From Bordetella pseudohinzii (GTDB lineage: Bacteria > Pseudomonadota > Gammaproteobacteria > Burkholderiales > Burkholderiaceae_B): a stretch of 64,000 nt of DNA. The stretch spans positions 62,001 to 126,000 of the forward strand of contig NZ_JHEP02000006.1 in NCBI RefSeq assembly GCF_000657795.2, written 5' to 3'. The notes below the pieces were generated by a model. It was not told the DNA's origin and ran no database searches. It saw nothing but the letters and a program-made list of their open reading frames with translations. Of this stretch, positions 38,008 through 47,924 are shown one piece after another; position 1 is the first letter of the stretch; every line of letters starts with the position of its first letter. The position numbers and the translations under genes were made by a program.

Positions 38008-38454
38008 ATGGACCTCCGAAAACTCAAGACCCTGATCGACCTCGTGGCTGAATCGGGCATTGCCGAACTTGAAATCACCGAAGGCGAGGGCAAGGTTCGC
38101 ATCGTCAAGTTCTCCCAGGCCCTGCAACCTGTCGCCTATCACGCGCCCGAGGCCGCGCCCGCCGTCGTGGCCGCCGCGCCCGCCGCCGCGCCGGCCGCCC
38201 CCGCCGCGCCGGTCATCCAGGGCCATGTGGTCAAGGCCCCCATGGTCGGCACCTTCTACCGCTCGCCCAATCCGGGCGCCGCTCCCTTCGTGGACGTCGG
38301 CCAGAGCGTCAAGGAAGGCGATGCGCTGTGCATCATCGAGGCCATGAAGCTGCTCAACGAGATCGAAGCCGACAAATCCGGCGTGATCAAAGAAATCCTG
38401 GTCGAGAACGGCGAGCCGGTCGAATACGGTCAACCGCTGTTTGTCATTGGCTGA
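38008..38454 (+). CDS. accB: Biotin carboxyl carrier protein of acetyl-CoA carboxylase
   Basis: 148 residues. N-terminal [20 protein letters not shown], an Ala/Pro linker (about 47-70), then the biotinyl domain with EAMKL; Lys114 is the biotin site. Carries CO2 between AccC and AccAD for malonyl-CoA synthesis. The upstream gap of 90 bases separates it from aroQ; accC starts 9 bases after its stop. Confidence 0.97.
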   Translation: MDLRKLKTLIDLVAESGIAELEITEGEGKVRIVKFSQALQPVAYHAPEAAPAVVAAAPAAAPAAPAAPVIQGHVVKAPMVGTFYRSPNPGAAPFVDVGQSVKEGDALCIIEAMKLLNEIEADKSGVIKEILVENGEPVEYGQPLFVIG

Positions 38455-38463
38455 TAGCGCAAA

Positions 38464-39810
<1,347 letters not shown>

Positions 39811-39819
39811 GCAGCGACC

Positions 39820-39841
39820 GGGGCCCGCGCGGCCCCTTTTT
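39820..39841 (+). terminator. Intrinsic terminator after accC
   Basis: GGGGCC (39820-39825), loop CGCGC, GGCCCC (39831-39836), then five T (39837-39841). Classic layout immediately after accC. Confidence 0.88.
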
Positions 39842-39857
39842 GTATTGATGGCGACAG

Positions 39858-39876
39858 GGCCCGCGATGCGCGGGCC
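39858..39876. other. Stem-loop in the prmA leader
   Basis: GGCCCGCG, loop ATG (39866-39868), CGCGGGCC: a perfect 8-bp stem ending about 20 bases before the prmA start and just upstream of the AAGGAAG ribosome binding site. No T-run. Could influence prmA translation or be a second, weak transcription barrier. Confidence 0.5.
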
Positions 39877-39896
39877 TTGCCGCAAGGAAGAAGCAC

Positions 39897-40805
39897 ATGC
39901 GTGAATTGGTCCTTTACTGCCGCGAGGCCCAGGCCGAGGCACTGTCCGATGCACTGCTGGAGGCCGGCGTGCTGTCGGTGTCCGTCGAGGATGCCGACCT
40001 GGGCACCGAGGATGAACGGCCGCTGTTTGGCGAGCCCGGCACCGAGCCTTCGGTGCAGGCCTGGGACCGCAATCGCGTGGTCGCGCTCCTGCCCGATGGC
40101 GCGGATCCCGCGCAGTTGCTCGAAGAGGCCGCCCAGTCCGCCAACCTGAACGCGGCGGACTTTGCCGGCTGGACCTTGCGCGATGTGCCCGATGCCGACT
40201 GGGTGCGCCTGACGCAGTCGCAGTTCGGTCCCATCCGCATCTCCGACCAGTTGTGGATCGTGCCGAGCTGGCATCGCGATGACGACAGCGTGCAGACGCC
40301 CGAGGGCGCCATCCGCATCGAACTCGACCCGGGCCTGGCTTTCGGCACCGGCAGCCATCCCACCACCCATCTCTGCCTGGCCTGGCTGGAGGCCGAGCTG
40401 CCCGCCGGCGCCGACGTGCTGGACTATGGCTGCGGCTCGGGCATCCTGGCCATCGCCGCGCGCAAGCTCGGCGCAGGCCCGACCACGGCGGTGGACATCG
40501 ATCCGCAGGCCGTGCAGTCCACGCGCGACAACGCCGAGGTGAACCAGGTGAGCCTGGCGGCCGAGCTGCCCGAGGGCCTGGCCGATGGCCAGTTCCGGGT
40601 CGTGGTGGCCAATATCCTGTCCAACCCCCTGAAGGTCCTGGCGCCCATGCTGGCCGGCCGCGTGGCGCCGGGCGGCGATCTGGTGCTCTCCGGGGTGCTG
40701 GAGCGCCAGGCCGAAGAGGTCGCCGCCGCCTATGCGCCCTGGATCGCCATGTCGGTGTGGCGCGCCCGCGACGGCTGGGTCTGTCTGCACGGCCGCAAGG
40801 CCTGA
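39897..40805 (+). CDS. prmA: Ribosomal protein L11 methyltransferase
   Basis: 302 residues. [25 protein letters not shown]-terminal substrate domain, then a class I methyltransferase domain with [19 protein letters not shown] and [15 protein letters not shown] (the catalytic NxxxNPL motif). SAM-dependent trimethylation of ribosomal protein L11. Followed 21 bases later by a zinc-ribbon gene. Confidence 0.95.
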   Translation: MRELVLYCREAQAEALSDALLEAGVLSVSVEDADLGTEDERPLFGEPGTEPSVQAWDRNRVVALLPDGADPAQLLEEAAQSANLNAADFAGWTLRDVPDADWVRLTQSQFGPIRISDQLWIVPSWHRDDDSVQTPEGAIRIELDPGLAFGTGSHPTTHLCLAWLEAELPAGADVLDYGCGSGILAIAARKLGAGPTTAVDIDPQAVQSTRDNAEVNQVSLAAELPEGLADGQFRVVVANILSNPLKVLAPMLAGRVAPGGDLVLSGVLERQAEEVAAAYAPWIAMSVWRARDGWVCLHGRKA

Positions 40806-40826
40806 GTCTCGGGCCGGGGCAAGATC

Positions 40827-41936
40827 ATGTCGCTGGTGACCCGCTGCCCGCATTGCGCAACCGCCTTCAAGGTGGTCGCCGATCAGCTGCGCGTGCGCAA
40901 TGGCCTGGTGCGCTGCGGCGTCTGCAATACGGTCTTCGACGGCAGGGCCTGCCTGGTCACGCCGGACGAGCCCGATCCCGCCGGGCGCGCGCCGCTGCCG
41001 GTGGTCGAGCAGGTCGTGCCGTCCGCGCCCGAAACCGCCGCCGTCCCCGCCCCTGAGCCTGCCGCCGCGCCCGTGCCGGCGCCGGCCGTGCTGCGCGGAC
41101 GCGACGCCATGCGCCAGGCCGAACCGGCCGAGGAGACGGACCAGGACGAAGACGACGCGCTCGACGAGGCGTCCCGCGAAGACGGGGATGACCACGCCCG
41201 CCGCGGCGAAGCCGCCGGGGACGAGACCTTCGGCGCCGATCCCTGGCGCCGCGGCCCCCGCGAGCCCGTCCTGGCCGCCGACCCGGATGTGGCCGATGCG
41301 CCCGATGAACCCGGCCTGGCCGATGCGGCGGACGAAGGCCTGGCCGTTCCCGGCGAGCGGCGCACGCGCTATTCCAGCGCGACCGACAGCGGCCGCACGC
41401 CGCCCGAATTCCTCGATGACGACAGGCTGCGCTCGCGCGGCCTGGGCCGGCGGCTGTGGGCGCTGGCCTGCCTGTCGGCCCTGCTGGCCCTGGGCCTGCA
41501 GCTGGTCTATGTCTATCGCGGCAGCATCGCCACCAATGCGCCCATGCTGCGGCCCGTGCTCGAACTGGCGTGCAAACCCCTGGATTGCAGCGTGGGCTAT
41601 GTCCGGCGCCTGGAGCGCATCGCGATCACCTCGTCATCGCTGCGCACGCCGCAAGGCGCGGCGGCCAGCGCCGCCGAGGGCCGCTCGCCCATGGTGCTCA
41701 ACGTGGTCATGCGCAATCGTTACGACAAACCCCAGCCCTGGCCCGCCCTGGTGCTGGAGTTGACCGATATTTCGGATACCGTGGTGGCGCGCAAGGTGCT
41801 CATGCCCCAGGATTATCTCGATCCCGCCCAGGCCGGGGGGCCGTTTGGCGCGGGCGCCGAGGTCAGCCTGGCGGTGCCCATCGAGGTCCAGGGCATCAAT
41901 GTCAACGGCTACCAACTCGATAAATTCTTTCCCTGA
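40827..41936 (+). CDS. Zinc-ribbon and DUF3426 domain membrane protein
   Basis: 369 residues. N-terminal zinc ribbon (MJ0042 type) with CPHC (7-10) and CGVC (30-33); a long acidic, Pro/Ala/Glu/Asp-rich linker (about 45-190); one membrane segment (LWALACLSALLALGLQLVYVY, about 211-231); then a periplasmic DUF3426 domain including CKPLDC and the NRYDKPQPWPALVLELTD stretch. Function unknown. The gene commonly follows prmA in beta-proteobacteria. PfkB kinase gene begins 9 bases later. Confidence 0.85.
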   Translation: MSLVTRCPHCATAFKVVADQLRVRNGLVRCGVCNTVFDGRACLVTPDEPDPAGRAPLPVVEQVVPSAPETAAVPAPEPAAAPVPAPAVLRGRDAMRQAEPAEETDQDEDDALDEASREDGDDHARRGEAAGDETFGADPWRRGPREPVLAADPDVADAPDEPGLADAADEGLAVPGERRTRYSSATDSGRTPPEFLDDDRLRSRGLGRRLWALACLSALLALGLQLVYVYRGSIATNAPMLRPVLELACKPLDCSVGYVRRLERIAITSSSLRTPQGAAASAAEGRSPMVLNVVMRNRYDKPQPWPALVLELTDISDTVVARKVLMPQDYLDPAQAGGPFGAGAEVSLAVPIEVQGINVNGYQLDKFFP

Positions 41937-41945
41937 AGGATAACC

Positions 41946-42887
41946 ATGGTTTCTCCTGTGCTGGTTTGCGGTTCGATGGCGTTCGACACCATCGCTGTCT
42001 TTGAAGGCCACTTCAAGGATCACATCCTGCCGGACCGCATCCAATCGCTGAGCGTGTCCTTTCTGGTGCCCGGCATGCGCAAGGAGTATGGCGGCTGCGC
42101 GGGCAACATCGCCTACAACCTCAAGCTGCTGGGCGGCCAGCCGGTGCCGGTGGCCACGGTGGGCGAGGACTCCGGCGATTATCTCGAACGCCTGAACGGC
42201 CTGGGCATCGATACCGGCCGCGTCAAGGTCGTGCCGGGGACGTTCACGGCGCAGTGCTTCATCACCACCGACCTGGACGACAACCAGATCACCGCCTTTC
42301 ACCCGGGCGCCATGTCTTTCTCCGCCCAGAATGACCTCAGCCAGGCCGAAGCCGCCTGGGCCATCGTCGCGCCCGACGCCAAGGAAGGCATGTTCGCCCA
42401 CGCCCAGGCCCTGGCCGCGCGCCGCATCCCCTTTATCTTCGACCTGGGCCAGGCCATGCCGCTGTTCGATGGCGCGGACCTGGAACGCATGCTCGGGCTG
42501 TGCCAGGCCCTGACGGTCAACGACTACGAAGCCAGCGTGGTCGAGCAGCGCACCGGCCGCGGCATGGCCGAAATTGCCCGCGGCCTGCGCGCCGTGGTCG
42601 TCACGCGCGGCGCGCAGGGCGCCACGCTGTACACCGAGGGCCAGGAGATCCGGATCGAACCGGTCCAGGCCGAGGCCGTCGTGGACCCGACCGGTTGCGG
42701 CGATGCCCATCGCGCCGGCCTGCTCCACGGCCTGACCGCGGGCTGGAGCTGGGCCGACAGCGCGCGCCTGGCCAACCTGATGGGGGCCATCAAGATCGCC
42801 TCGCGCGGTCCGCAGAACCATGCGCCCGACCGGGCCGAGATCGGCCGCCGCCTGCAGCAGGCCTATGGCCTGTCGCTGCCGGCCTGA
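41946..42887 (+). CDS. PfkB-family carbohydrate/nucleoside kinase
   Basis: 313 residues. Ribokinase-like fold with the N-terminal GGCAGNIAYNLKLLGGQPVPV signature and C-terminal DPTGCGDAHRAGLLHG, which carries the catalytic Asp. The second signature normally reads DTxGAGD; Pro and Cys here match a subgroup often labelled adenosine kinase in beta-proteobacteria. Substrate is not certain. Starts 9 bases after the zinc-ribbon gene with AAGGATA as RBS. Confidence 0.85.
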   Translation: MVSPVLVCGSMAFDTIAVFEGHFKDHILPDRIQSLSVSFLVPGMRKEYGGCAGNIAYNLKLLGGQPVPVATVGEDSGDYLERLNGLGIDTGRVKVVPGTFTAQCFITTDLDDNQITAFHPGAMSFSAQNDLSQAEAAWAIVAPDAKEGMFAHAQALAARRIPFIFDLGQAMPLFDGADLERMLGLCQALTVNDYEASVVEQRTGRGMAEIARGLRAVVVTRGAQGATLYTEGQEIRIEPVQAEAVVDPTGCGDAHRAGLLHGLTAGWSWADSARLANLMGAIKIASRGPQNHAPDRAEIGRRLQQAYGLSLPA

Positions 42888-43060
42888 GCGTCAAGAAACG
42901 CAAGGATCCGGAACCAAGCCGCCCCGGCATCCTTCTAATCTGTCATGGCCGGGGCGCGGCGCCACCTGTTTTGGTTGCACCCTGTTTCGAGCCGGGCAAC
43001 GAAAAGTGTCGTGGCAGAGTATTATCGAATGTGTCGGTACATCCCGATCGAGGAGTCTCA

Positions 43061-43564
43061 ATGAGCACAACAATTTCTCCGTCCATTTCGGCTGGCCGTA
43101 TCGGCCGCGGAATCGTCGTGGTCACGCTGGCTGCCAGCATGGCGGTGCTGGCCGGTTGCGCCAATCCCAGCGCGTCCAGCGGGGTTTACAGCTATGACCA
43201 GGCCCAGCGCGAGCAGATCGTTCGCACGGGCACGGTGACTGGCGTGCGCCCGATCACCATCCAGAACGACAAGTCCAGCGGCGTCGGCATGGTGGCCGGC
43301 GGTGCCCTGGGCGGCGTGGCCGGCAACGCCATCGGCGGCGGCACGGGCCGCACCATCGCCACGGTCGGCGGCGCCATCCTGGGCGCGCTGGCGGGCAATG
43401 CGGTCGAAAACCAGGTCGGCAAGGCCTCGGGCTACGAAATCACGGTGCGCCTGGATAATGGCGAAACCCGTGTGGTCGCCCAGGAAGCCGACGTGCCGGT
43501 CAGCGTGGGCCAGCGTGTCCAGGTCATCAGCGGCAGCGGACCGACCCGCGTGGTTCCCTACTAA
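43061..43564 (+). CDS. Glycine-zipper outer-membrane lipoprotein (SlyB-like)
   Basis: 167 residues. Signal peptide with lipobox VLAGC (lipidated Cys about residue 33), then a glycine-zipper 2TM region (GVGMVAGGALGGVAGNAIGGG ... GAILGALAGNAVENQ) and a C-terminal domain ITVRLDNGETRVVAQ. Such lipoproteins sit in the outer membrane and stabilise the envelope. AGGAG precedes the ATG by 7 bases. The 173-base gap upstream (42888-43060) shows no other clear feature. Ends at a strong terminator. Confidence 0.88.
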   Translation: MSTTISPSISAGRIGRGIVVVTLAASMAVLAGCANPSASSGVYSYDQAQREQIVRTGTVTGVRPITIQNDKSSGVGMVAGGALGGVAGNAIGGGTGRTIATVGGAILGALAGNAVENQVGKASGYEITVRLDNGETRVVAQEADVPVSVGQRVQVISGSGPTRVVPY

Positions 43565-43586
43565 GCCAGCCAGCGGCAAGGCGATG

Positions 43587-43621
43587 AACACCCTCCGGGC
43601 ACCCGGGGGGTGTTTGCTTTT
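43587..43621 (+). terminator. Intrinsic terminator after the glycine-zipper lipoprotein gene
   Basis: AACACCC-T-CCGGG (43587-43599), a CA loop, CCCGG-G-GGGTGTT to 43614, then GCTTTT. Long GC stem with one mismatch and a downstream T-rich tract. Confidence 0.87.
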
Positions 43622-43710
43622 GGGCCGCGCCGGCGCTGTTGCGCCGTTCCGACAACGGCCCAAGCGATACGGAAAATTCCGCAAGCTTTCAGAAAACCGT
43701 CAGTATCTGT

Positions 43711-43719
43711 TGGTATAGT
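43711..43719 (+). promoter_or_regulatory. Candidate extended -10 promoter of the dlt operon
   Basis: TGGTATAGT holds a TGn extended -10 and TATAGT hexamer (43714-43719), 66 bases before the dltC ATG. No convincing -35 at 17 bases, which is common for extended -10 promoters. It lies between the upstream terminator and the operon. Confidence 0.5.
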
Positions 43720-43784
43720 CGCGCTGCTAACTCCGGGGAGGCGGGAGTCATCAGCCCCGTCAGGCGGCGCAGCACCCTATACCT

Positions 43785-44021
43785 ATGCATACTGAGCAAG
43801 AACTCCATACCCGTATCGCCGAGATCGTCGAGTCGATCGTCCTGAAGAAAGTCACCGCCGATACCCCCTTGATTGCCTCCGGCCTGGTCGATTCCCTGGC
43901 CGCGGTGGACATCACTCTCGCTGTCGAGTCCGAGTACGGCTGCAGCATTCCCGCTCCGGAAATCGCCGAGCACATGCAGTCGGTCCGCACGCTCGCCGGC
44001 TATGTCGCTGCCCATACATAA
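43785..44021 (+). CDS. DltC-like acyl carrier protein
   Basis: 78 residues. A carrier protein with the phosphopantetheine site GLVDSLAAVD (Ser37). In dlt systems it carries D-alanine activated by DltA to the membrane proteins. It opens the five-gene operon; the dltD-like gene starts inside its last 20 bases in another frame. No strong Shine-Dalgarno is visible (CACCCTATACCT precedes the ATG). A general ACP is excluded by context. Confidence 0.88.
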   Translation: MHTEQELHTRIAEIVESIVLKKVTADTPLIASGLVDSLAAVDITLAVESEYGCSIPAPEIAEHMQSVRTLAGYVAAHT

Positions 44022-45177
44022 TTCCCGGCTGTTGTCGCATATCGCTGCGGCAATCACGGCCTGTCTGCTGGCTGTGATGTCCTATTGGGCGGCGGATCGC
44101 TTCTTGGACCGCAACGTCCAGCCCATCTCCAGCGCGCCCGCCATCAAGGACAACTATCTGCCCAATCTAGGGCCGGATTGGGGCACGCAGCATGTCAACC
44201 TGAACCGCCTGTCGCGGGCCCTGAGCGATGGCACGCTGGTGGTGCTGGGCTCCTCCGAGCTCTCCAGCCACGATCTGCGTTTCGTTCCCTATCATTTCTT
44301 CCCGCGCGAGCTGAAAGTCCCGACGCTGGCCTATGGCCACGCCATGTTCCAGTCCTATGGCATCGTCAGTGTGCTGGAATCGGTGGCGGATTCGCTCACG
44401 CCCAACACCCGCCTGGTGGTCATGGTGTCGCCGGCCTGGTTCGCCTCCGGCGGCCAGCTGCCGCGCTCGGCCTTTGCCGAACATGTGACCGGTCCGGTCT
44501 GGGACCGCCTCTGGGACCGGCAGGCGACCCGTGAGCAAATGCAGACCTGGATCGGCGCCAATGCCAACTGGGGGCTGCTGTGGCTGCTGGCCAACGGCCA
44601 GGTCGCGGAGTTCAAGGACAAGCTCGCCGCATGGTGGCATGCGCGCAGCCAGCCGGCGCCCGATCGTCCGCGCAGCGCGCTGGCGGTGCCGGCGCATAAA
44701 TTCGTGGCCTGGCCGTCCTCGGCCCGCCTGTCGGGCCAGCACTGGAGCGAACTGATCGACCAGGCGGTCGATGTCGAGCGCCAGCTGGGCAGCAAGAATC
44801 CCTACGATGTGCGCGACGACTACTACGAGAAATACCTGGCGATGCTGCCGTCGCCGGCGCGCAGCGAGTTTCCGGATGTCCCGCCCATGACCCGCCCCGA
44901 GCTGGGCGACCTGGCGCGCGTGATGGCGCTGCTGCAGCAGCGCAAGGTGCGCGCCTATTTTGTCATCCAGCCCTTCAATCCCAAGCTGATCCTGGACGTC
45001 GAGCGCTTCGATCCCGTCGTCACGGCCATCCAGGGCATGTGCGAGCGCTATGGCATGGGCTGCCTCGATCTCTACAGCATCCCCTTCCAGCCCGGCATGG
45101 TGCGCGACGACATGCATCTGGCCGAAGTGGGCTGGGCCATGGTCGACAGGGGCATTGCGGAGTTCTTCTCGCGATGA
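44002..45177 (+). CDS. DltD-like D-alanine transfer protein
   Basis: 391 residues with one N-terminal membrane anchor (about 13-33) and an extracytoplasmic SGNH-like domain. VVLGSSELSSHD (Ser84/Ser85) matches the DltD GSSE nucleophile motif, and DDMHLAEVGW near the C-terminus supplies the Asp-His pair. DltD completes D-alanine transfer outside the membrane. The start at 44002 overlaps dltC by 20 bases; coding beyond both sides is out of frame. In Bordetella the homologous dra locus D-alanylates an outer-membrane component. Confidence 0.87.
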   Translation: MSLPIHNSRLLSHIAAAITACLLAVMSYWAADRFLDRNVQPISSAPAIKDNYLPNLGPDWGTQHVNLNRLSRALSDGTLVVLGSSELSSHDLRFVPYHFFPRELKVPTLAYGHAMFQSYGIVSVLESVADSLTPNTRLVVMVSPAWFASGGQLPRSAFAEHVTGPVWDRLWDRQATREQMQTWIGANANWGLLWLLANGQVAEFKDKLAAWWHARSQPAPDRPRSALAVPAHKFVAWPSSARLSGQHWSELIDQAVDVERQLGSKNPYDVRDDYYEKYLAMLPSPARSEFPDVPPMTRPELGDLARVMALLQQRKVRAYFVIQPFNPKLILDVERFDPVVTAIQGMCERYGMGCLDLYSIPFQPGMVRDDMHLAEVGWAMVDRGIAEFFSR

Positions 45178-45299
45178 AACGTTTCTTCTGGCATCTCTGC
45201 CTCTACCTCGGCCTGATCCTGGTCTTCATCCTGCAAGCGCAGCCCCCCACGGGCAGCGGCGGGCCGATCAAGGTCGAATTCCAGTATCAGCAGTTCTGA
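45174..45299 (+). CDS. DltX-like membrane microprotein
   Basis: 41 residues: MKRFFWHLCLYLGLILVF opens a single membrane helix, then a short extracytoplasmic tail ending KVEFQYQQF. The final residues fit FxYxxF, the conserved C-terminal motif of DltX, the small protein that takes part in D-alanyl transfer between DltB and DltD. The ATG overlaps the dltD stop (ATGA) and the dltB-like gene starts 7 bases after its stop, matching a dltD-X-B arrangement. Too short for default gene callers; easily missed. Confidence 0.82.
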   Translation: MKRFFWHLCLYLGLILVFILQAQPPTGSGGPIKVEFQYQQF

Positions 45300-45306
45300 G
45301 GCGGCC

Positions 45307-46434
45307 ATGGAACTGTTCGGTAGCCTGAATTTCTTTGGCGGCGCCATTGCCGGCGGCCTGGGCCTGTTGCTCTATCGCTCGCTGGCCATGCCGTGGCGCC
45401 TGGGCTACCGCCATGTGATCGCCGCGCTGTCGGTGCTCATCTGGCTGGCGGTCTTTGGCGTGCGGCCCTGGCAGCCCCTGGGTTTGTTCGCCGTCTCGGG
45501 CGCGGCCTTGTGGGCCAACCGGCGGGGTTGGGCGCCGACCTGGCTGTCGGTCATCGTCACCATGGCGCCGCTGTTGCTGGTCAAGACCGGCGTCACCCAT
45601 CTGCCCGCCATGCTGGGCCTGTCGTTCGCGACCTTCCGCGCCATCGATGTGCTGCTGTTCGCGCAACGCAATGAGCGCGTCTCGCCGCTGGACTATTTCA
45701 TCTATCTCTTTTTCCCGCTCACGCTGCTGGCCGGTCCCATGTACCGCTGGCGCAATTTCCAGGCCGATCTGAAGCGCGGCTACGATGGCGTGACGCTCGA
45801 TACCTGGCTGACCGGCCTGGAGCTGACGCTGCTGGGCATCATCCAGAAGTTCGGCCTGGCCGAAGCCATCTGGCGCTATGGCCTGTCCACGCTGGACGCG
45901 CACGACTATTCGTTTACCGGCGTGGCGGCCAATGCGACCCTCTATAGCTTTTACCTGTTCTTTGATTTCGCCGGCTATAGCAGCATGGCGGTGGGCATAG
46001 GCATGTTCTTCGGCTTCGTGCTGCCGGTCAATTTCCGCAATCCGCTGGCCACGGTCAATCCGCAGGACTTCTGGCGGCGCTGGCATATCAGCCTGTCGGA
46101 GTGGCTGCGCGACGTGATCTTCATGCCCATCTACAAGGCCTTGTCCAAGACGGCGTTCTTCGGCCGCCACCGCCTGGCCGCGCAGAATATCGGCATCTTC
46201 GCCACGCTGCTGGCCATGGGCATCTGGAACGGCCTGTCCTGGCACTACGTGGTCAGCGGCATCATGTTCGGCTGCTATTCCGTGGGCCATAACCTGCTGA
46301 TCAACGCGGCGCGCACGCGGCCCGCGCTGGCTGCCTGGCTGGCGCGCGCTTGGGTGAAGTTCGCCGGCCGCGTGCTCACGCTCATCCTGGCCGCGCTGGC
46401 GCTCTATGTGTTTAGCGGCCGCAGTCCGATCTGA
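45307..46434 (+). CDS. DltB-like MBOAT acyltransferase
   Basis: 375 residues with about ten membrane segments. MBOAT landmarks: DFAGYSSMAVGIGMFFGF, NPQDFWRRWHISLSEWLRD and the catalytic His in GIWNGLSWHYVVSG. DltB moves D-alanine from the carrier protein across the inner membrane. Preceded by GAGGCGGCC and 7 bases after the DltX-like gene; dltA-like follows after 11 bases. Confidence 0.92.
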   Translation: MELFGSLNFFGGAIAGGLGLLLYRSLAMPWRLGYRHVIAALSVLIWLAVFGVRPWQPLGLFAVSGAALWANRRGWAPTWLSVIVTMAPLLLVKTGVTHLPAMLGLSFATFRAIDVLLFAQRNERVSPLDYFIYLFFPLTLLAGPMYRWRNFQADLKRGYDGVTLDTWLTGLELTLLGIIQKFGLAEAIWRYGLSTLDAHDYSFTGVAANATLYSFYLFFDFAGYSSMAVGIGMFFGFVLPVNFRNPLATVNPQDFWRRWHISLSEWLRDVIFMPIYKALSKTAFFGRHRLAAQNIGIFATLLAMGIWNGLSWHYVVSGIMFGCYSVGHNLLINAARTRPALAAWLARAWVKFAGRVLTLILAALALYVFSGRSPI

Positions 46435-46445
46435 TCCCCCCAGTC

Positions 46446-47882
46446 ATGCGTTTTGATCTGAATACTTTCGAGTTCGTCCCGTCGGCGCGCGCGCCGCAGG
46501 CGCTGGCCGTGGCGGGCGCCGATGGCGCGCTGAGCTGGCAGGCGCTGGCCGAGGCCGCCGCGGCCTGGGCCGCGCGCGCCCGCGAGCAGGGCATCACGGC
46601 CGACGTGCCGGTGGTCATCTACGGCCACAAGCAGACCGCATTCTTCGTGGCCATGGTCGGCGCGCTGATGCTGGGCGCGCCCTTCGTGCCGGTGGACACC
46701 ATTTATCCGGCCGAGCGGCTGCGCCGCATCGTCGAGATCGTGCGCGCCGGCGCCGTCTACGATGCCCAGGCCGATCGCTTCGAGGCCGGCGCGCCGCAGC
46801 CGCGCGCGCTGGACGAAAAAGGCCTGGCCTACGTGATCTTCACCTCCGGCAGCACGGGCGACCCCAAGGGCGTGCAGATCGGCCGCGAAAGCGTGGCCCT
46901 GCTGGGTGCGTGGATGAGCGGTTTCGGGCTGGGCGAGGCGCCGGTCTTCATGAACCAGGCGCCCTTCAGCTTCGACCTCTCCATGTACGAGGTCTTCGGC
47001 ACGCTGGCCCTGGGCGGCACTTGCGTGCTGAACGCCCGCGAGCAGATCGCCGCGCCCGCCGAGTGGTATGCGCGGCTGGCGGCCCATGGCATCAGCTGCT
47101 GGGTGTCGACGCCGTCGTTTGCCCACCAGCAGCTGGTCAACCGCGACTTCGCGCCGTCGGTGCTGCCCGCGCTCGACAGCTTTCTGTTCTGCGGCGAGCC
47201 GCTGACCGTGGCGCTGGCGCGCAAGCTGCGCCAGCGTTTTCCGCAGGCGCGCATCCTCAATACCTATGGGCCGACCGAGGCCACGGTGGCCACGACGGCC
47301 ATGGTCATCGACGATGCGGTGATCGCCGCCCACGATCCCTTGCCCATCGGCTACGCCAAGCCCGAGGCGCGCGTCTATGTCGAGGACGGAGAACTGTGCA
47401 TCGTGGGCGACCATGTCATGCGCGGCTACCTGAACCGTCCCGACCTGAACGCGAGCAAGTGTTTCCGTGCCGCCGATGGCCGGCGGGGCTTTCGCACGGG
47501 CGACCTGGGCGAGCAGGGCGAGGACGGCCTGCTATTTTGCCGCGGGCGCATGGACGACCAGATCAAGCTCAACGGCTATCGCATTGAGCTGTCCGAGATC
47601 GACGCGGCCTTGCACGGCCTGGCCGGCGTGCGCGCGGGCGCCTGCGCCGTGCTGCGCCGCCCGGACGGCACCGCCGTGCGGCTGATCGGTTTCCTGGATG
47701 CGGATGTGCCGGCGCCGGGTTTTGCCGGCGAGGCGGCCCAGGCCGAATGGAAGCGTCTCCTGGCCGAGCGCCTGCCGCCCTATATGGTGCCCGCCGAGCT
47801 GGTGCTTTGCCCGTCCTTGCCGGTGTCCAACAACCACAAGACGGACCGCAAGAAACTGCTGGAGATCTACGCGGGTCTCTGA
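46446..47882 (+). CDS. DltA-like D-alanine-carrier protein ligase
   Basis: 478 residues of an AMP-forming adenylation domain. FTSGSTGDPKGVQIGR (about 136-151), NTYGPTEATVA, and FRTGDLGEQGEDGLLFCRGRMDDQIKLNGYRIEL place it with DltA. The C-terminal Lys lies in NNHKTDRKKL. Activates D-alanine and loads DltC. Last gene of the operon, whereas Gram-positive operons usually begin with dltA. Ends at a bidirectional hairpin. Confidence 0.92.
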   Translation: MRFDLNTFEFVPSARAPQALAVAGADGALSWQALAEAAAAWAARAREQGITADVPVVIYGHKQTAFFVAMVGALMLGAPFVPVDTIYPAERLRRIVEIVRAGAVYDAQADRFEAGAPQPRALDEKGLAYVIFTSGSTGDPKGVQIGRESVALLGAWMSGFGLGEAPVFMNQAPFSFDLSMYEVFGTLALGGTCVLNAREQIAAPAEWYARLAAHGISCWVSTPSFAHQQLVNRDFAPSVLPALDSFLFCGEPLTVALARKLRQRFPQARILNTYGPTEATVATTAMVIDDAVIAAHDPLPIGYAKPEARVYVEDGELCIVGDHVMRGYLNRPDLNASKCFRAADGRRGFRTGDLGEQGEDGLLFCRGRMDDQIKLNGYRIELSEIDAALHGLAGVRAGACAVLRRPDGTAVRLIGFLDADVPAPGFAGEAAQAEWKRLLAERLPPYMVPAELVLCPSLPVSNNHKTDRKKLLEIYAGL

Positions 47883-47887
47883 TGTGA

Positions 47888-47911
47888 AAAGGGCGCCTCG
47901 CGGCGCCCTTT
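47888..47911. terminator. Bidirectional intrinsic terminator between dltA and yggT
   Basis: AAAGGGCGCC (47888-47897), loop TCGC, GGCGCCCTTT (47902-47911): a perfect 10-bp stem with A and T flanks on both sides, between two convergent genes. Confidence 0.9.
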
Positions 47912-47924
47912 CGCTATCCGGCGT

